A DNA stretch of 9,120 nucleotides from Bacteroides sp. CAG:530 (GTDB lineage Bacteria; Bacteroidota; Bacteroidia; Bacteroidales; Bacteroidaceae). Positions 7,476-9,120 of this stretch are shown here, in pieces. Under the pieces are notes generated by a model. That model ran no database searches, had not been told where the DNA came from, and saw nothing but the letters and a program-made list of their open reading frames with translations. The position numbers and the translations under genes were made by a program. The DNA lies in the NCBI GenBank assembly GCA_000434735.1, contig FR881230.1, forward strand, positions 1 to 9,120. The letters are read 5' to 3'. Position 1 is the first letter of the stretch, and each line of letters opens with the position of its first letter.

Positions 7476-7483
7476 CAAAAATA
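7476..7483 (-). promoter_or_regulatory. -7 box of the M16 peptidase gene
   Basis: TATTTTTG on the minus strand (7483 down to 7476) matches TAnnTTTG and is followed by C, as is common. About 20 bases upstream only a weak GCTT-type -33 element is seen. A start near 7470 would leave a leader of about 22 bases before the ATG at 7448. It decides the start of the M16 gene, because the alternative TTG codon at 7478 would be upstream of the transcript. Confidence 0.65.
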
Positions 7484-7818
7484 CAACAATGTATTCAATG
7501 TTAAGCCTAAAAGGGGTTGAGAGTTCAAAATTACAAGATATGGTAGCAACCGAAAATCAAATTAAGCCAAAACCGTTAAACTACAGTCTTTAAAATTCCT
7601 TTTGCAAAAGGAAACAATTCCTTCCTTAAAAGGAAAGCATTCCTCTCGCATATTGCAAGCATTCCATTCGCATATTGCAGGTATACCATTCGCATATTGC
7701 AAGTGTCCCATTCGCATATGGAAAATAGACAGTATACAAACCAAGGCAAACGATTAAAAACAATTAAACATTTTGAAATACATGACTTATATCAATCCCA
7801 CGTCTTTATAAGATGTAG
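7484..7818. other. Divergent intergenic region between the M16 and MATE genes
   Basis: About 365 bases separate the M16 promoter from the MATE start codon. The left part (7484-7594) is AT-rich with no hairpin or gene that I can support. The middle (7595-7726) is a 22-bp tandem repeat array listed separately. The right part (7727-7818) is AT-rich (around 70 percent) and leads into the MATE promoter. The minus-strand frame through the array shows no protein-like features. No small RNA is recognised, though none can be excluded by eye. Confidence 0.6.
7595..7726. repeat. Six-unit tandem array of an imperfect 22-bp dyad repeat
   Basis: Units start at 7595, 7617, 7639, 7661, 7683 and 7705, each exactly 22 bp with no spacers. 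Units 1-4 begin ATTCC, unit 5 ATACC and unit 6 GTCCC. Units 3-5 share the core TCGCATATTGCA (starting at unit position 8); unit 6 keeps TCGCATAT and then diverges to GGAAAAT. Units 1 and 2 have a different core rich in CCTT and AAGG. Unit 1 contains the 18-bp perfect palindrome TTCCTTTTGCAAAAGGAA (7596-7613); unit 2 has TTCCTT/AAGGAA arms around AA (7622-7635); units 3-5 have GCA/TGC arms around TAT; unit 6 has CATATG. A period close to two helical turns would place the dyads on one DNA face. The array lies between two divergent promoters. Its function is unknown. Confidence 0.93.
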
Positions 7819-7826
7819 TAACTTTG
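7819..7826 (+). promoter_or_regulatory. -7 box of the MATE transporter gene
   Basis: TAACTTTG followed by C matches the Bacteroides TAnnTTTG box perfectly. No TTTG is found 19-21 bases upstream, so the -33 element is weak or replaced by an activator site. Transcription would begin near 7832, only about 16 bases before the GTG at 7849. This short leader supports the GTG over later in-frame starts. Confidence 0.65.
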
Positions 7827-7848
7827 CACGCAGATTTTTATCAACGTC

Positions 7849-9120
7849 GTGGAACAAACTATTCAACAAACTAACATTAAGAAAGGACTAACCAAATTGG
7901 TTGTCCCCATCTTCATCGAGACGCTCCTTATAATGATGCTAGGAGCTGTAGACACTATCATGCTGAGCCAATATTCTGACGAGAGTGTGGCTGCCGTGGG
8001 CGTGGTGAATCAAATCGTAATGTTCGCGTTTCTGATATTCGAAGTCATAAATATCGGAACATCGGTGCTTTGCTCGCAGTATTTGGGGGCGAAGATGCAA
8101 AAGAATATGGTACAGGTGGTAGGTGTAGCTCTTCTGTTCAACTTGGTGGTGGGACTGCTCATAAGCGCCATTCTGCATTATGGTGCTACTACCCTACTTG
8201 GATGGATGGGACTGCGCCCCGAGTTGCTGAAATACGGCATCGGCTATATGCAGATAGTCGGTGCGTTCGCTTTCTTCCAAGCTATCTCGTTTACCATCTC
8301 GGCTTCATTGCGCAGCGCCGACAAAGCTATCTATCCAATGATGGTAACCGTACTGGTAAACATCATGAATATCATAGGCAACTATTCGCTTATATTCGGT
8401 AAATTGGGAATGCCGGCATTAGGAGCCGAAGGTGCCGCCATATCTACTTCGGTGGCTCGTGGGGTAAGTATGGTGGTGTTGTTCGTCATATTGTTCCGCA
8501 AACATATTCCAAGATTCCCACTTCATTATTTCCGCCCCTTCCCGTGGGTGGAGCTTAAGAACTTGCTTAAAGTGGGACTGCCATCGGCAGGAGAAAACAT
8601 GTCGTACAGTTTCTCGCAAGTAGTTATAACTTACTTTATAAATATATTGGGGAATAACGCACTTGCCACACGTACATACACGGTAAACATTGTTATGTTT
8701 GTTTATCTGTTTGCCATCGCCATGGCACAAGGAGGAGCTATCAGCATAGGGCACTTGGTAGGGCAAAAGAAAATCCGCGCCGCCTATCTGCTGGGAAAGT
8801 ACGTTATGCGACTTTCTATACTTGTATCGCTCGTTCTTTCATGCGTATGGGCGGCAAGCGGACACTTTATATTCAGTATGCTTACCGATAATCAGGAAAT
8901 CATAAAGATGGGAGTCACCATCATGATGGTAGATATAATCGTAGAAATAGGTCGCGCAGTTAATATCTACGCTACCAACGCACTGCGCTCGGCAGGCGAC
9001 GTAAACTTTCCGTTCTATGTAGGCGTAGCAGTACAATGGACCGTCTCTGTAGGATTCAGCTATCTGTTCGGAATCTACTGGGGATGGGGACTTGTGGGAA
9101 TGTGGTGTGCATTCCTGCTC
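7849..9120 (+). CDS. MATE-family multidrug/cation antiporter, 3' end outside the window
   Basis: 424 residues are visible from a GTG start and the frame is still open at the window end; the family is usually about 440-460 residues, so only a short tail is missing. MATE proteins are inner-membrane antiporters that expel drugs, cationic toxins or metabolites using a sodium or proton gradient. The protein is almost wholly hydrophobic, with eleven or so membrane segments in two MatE halves: the first from about 15, with AVDTIMLSQYS (33-43); the second from about 238, starting LKVGLPSAGENM. Conserved pieces include GTSVLCSQYLGA (70-81), SASLRSADK (151-159), PALGAEGAAIST (189-200) and NALRSAGDVNFP (377-388). 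The upstream in-frame stop is at 7819-7821 and no ATG occurs before residue 29, within the first membrane segment, so GTG is the best start. The substrate cannot be read from sequence. Confidence 0.95.
   Translation, partial: MEQTIQQTNIKKGLTKLVVPIFIETLLIMMLGAVDTIMLSQYSDESVAAVGVVNQIVMFAFLIFEVINIGTSVLCSQYLGAKMQKNMVQVVGVALLFNLVVGLLISAILHYGATTLLGWMGLRPELLKYGIGYMQIVGAFAFFQAISFTISASLRSADKAIYPMMVTVLVNIMNIIGNYSLIFGKLGMPALGAEGAAISTSVARGVSMVVLFVILFRKHIPRFPLHYFRPFPWVELKNLLKVGLPSAGENMSYSFSQVVITYFINILGNNALATRTYTVNIVMFVYLFAIAMAQGGAISIGHLVGQKKIRAAYLLGKYVMRLSILVSLVLSCVWAASGHFIFSMLTDNQEIIKMGVTIMMVDIIVEIGRAVNIYATNALRSAGDVNFPFYVGVAVQWTVSVGFSYLFGIYWGWGLVGMWCAFLL

Noticed and set aside
7595..7726. CRISPR array
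   Set aside because: The 22-bp units follow one another directly without unique spacers, the units are imperfect, and no cas gene is present in the window.
7562..7744. Small 60-residue protein on the minus strand across the repeat array
   Set aside because: The open frame comes from the 22-bp repeat being read in rotating phase. It has no ribosome binding site, no promoter and no protein-like conservation visible, so it is not called.
8070..8402. 110-residue + strand frame inside the MATE gene
   Set aside because: The MATE frame continues through this stretch with conserved family motifs; this is a shifted-frame shadow.

Overview
The window looks like an ordinary chromosomal segment of a Bacteroidales bacterium, probably Bacteroides or a close relative; the species cannot be fixed from sequence alone. 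Three things point there: several genes are preceded by the Bacteroides-type -7 box TAnnTTTG (best cases at 105-112, 6207-6214, 7476-7483 and 7819-7826), Shine-Dalgarno sequences are absent or weak, and the gene families (lipoprotein nitroreductase, viroplasmin-type RNase H, LtaS-like sulfatase-fold membrane protein, single-domain M16 peptidase) are typical of that order.

Layout. On the + strand, bases 1-147 hold a hairpin terminator of an unseen upstream gene interleaved with a near-perfect promoter for a lipoprotein nitroreductase (148-801). A long inverted repeat (851-895) separates it from a convergent run of five minus-strand genes. In transcription order these are an M16 zinc peptidase (7448 down to 6222), arginyl-tRNA synthetase argS (6178-4361), a strong terminator hairpin (4297-4342), an RNase HI with an N-terminal hybrid-binding (viroplasmin) domain (4284-3655), an LtaS/OpgB-like membrane phosphotransferase or sulfatase-fold enzyme (3635-1818) and a secreted alpha/beta-hydrolase esterase (1769-903). 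The run ends at the 851-895 hairpin, whose T-tract faces the minus strand. argS has its own promoter overlapping the end of the M16 gene. I found no consensus promoter for rnh, the LtaS-like gene or the esterase, so those three may depend on read-through of the argS terminator or on a promoter I cannot recognise.

On the + strand at the right end, divergent from the M16 gene, a MATE-family multidrug/cation antiporter starts at a GTG (7849) just downstream of a consensus -7 box and runs off the window end at 9120.

The most unusual structure is in the 365-bp divergent intergenic region: six contiguous imperfect copies of a 22-bp unit (7595-7726), each with a dyad, starting with an 18-bp perfect palindrome. 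It is not a CRISPR array and does not look coding. I see no defence system, prophage, insertion sequence, tRNA or rRNA in the window. Most of the genes are housekeeping or envelope genes.
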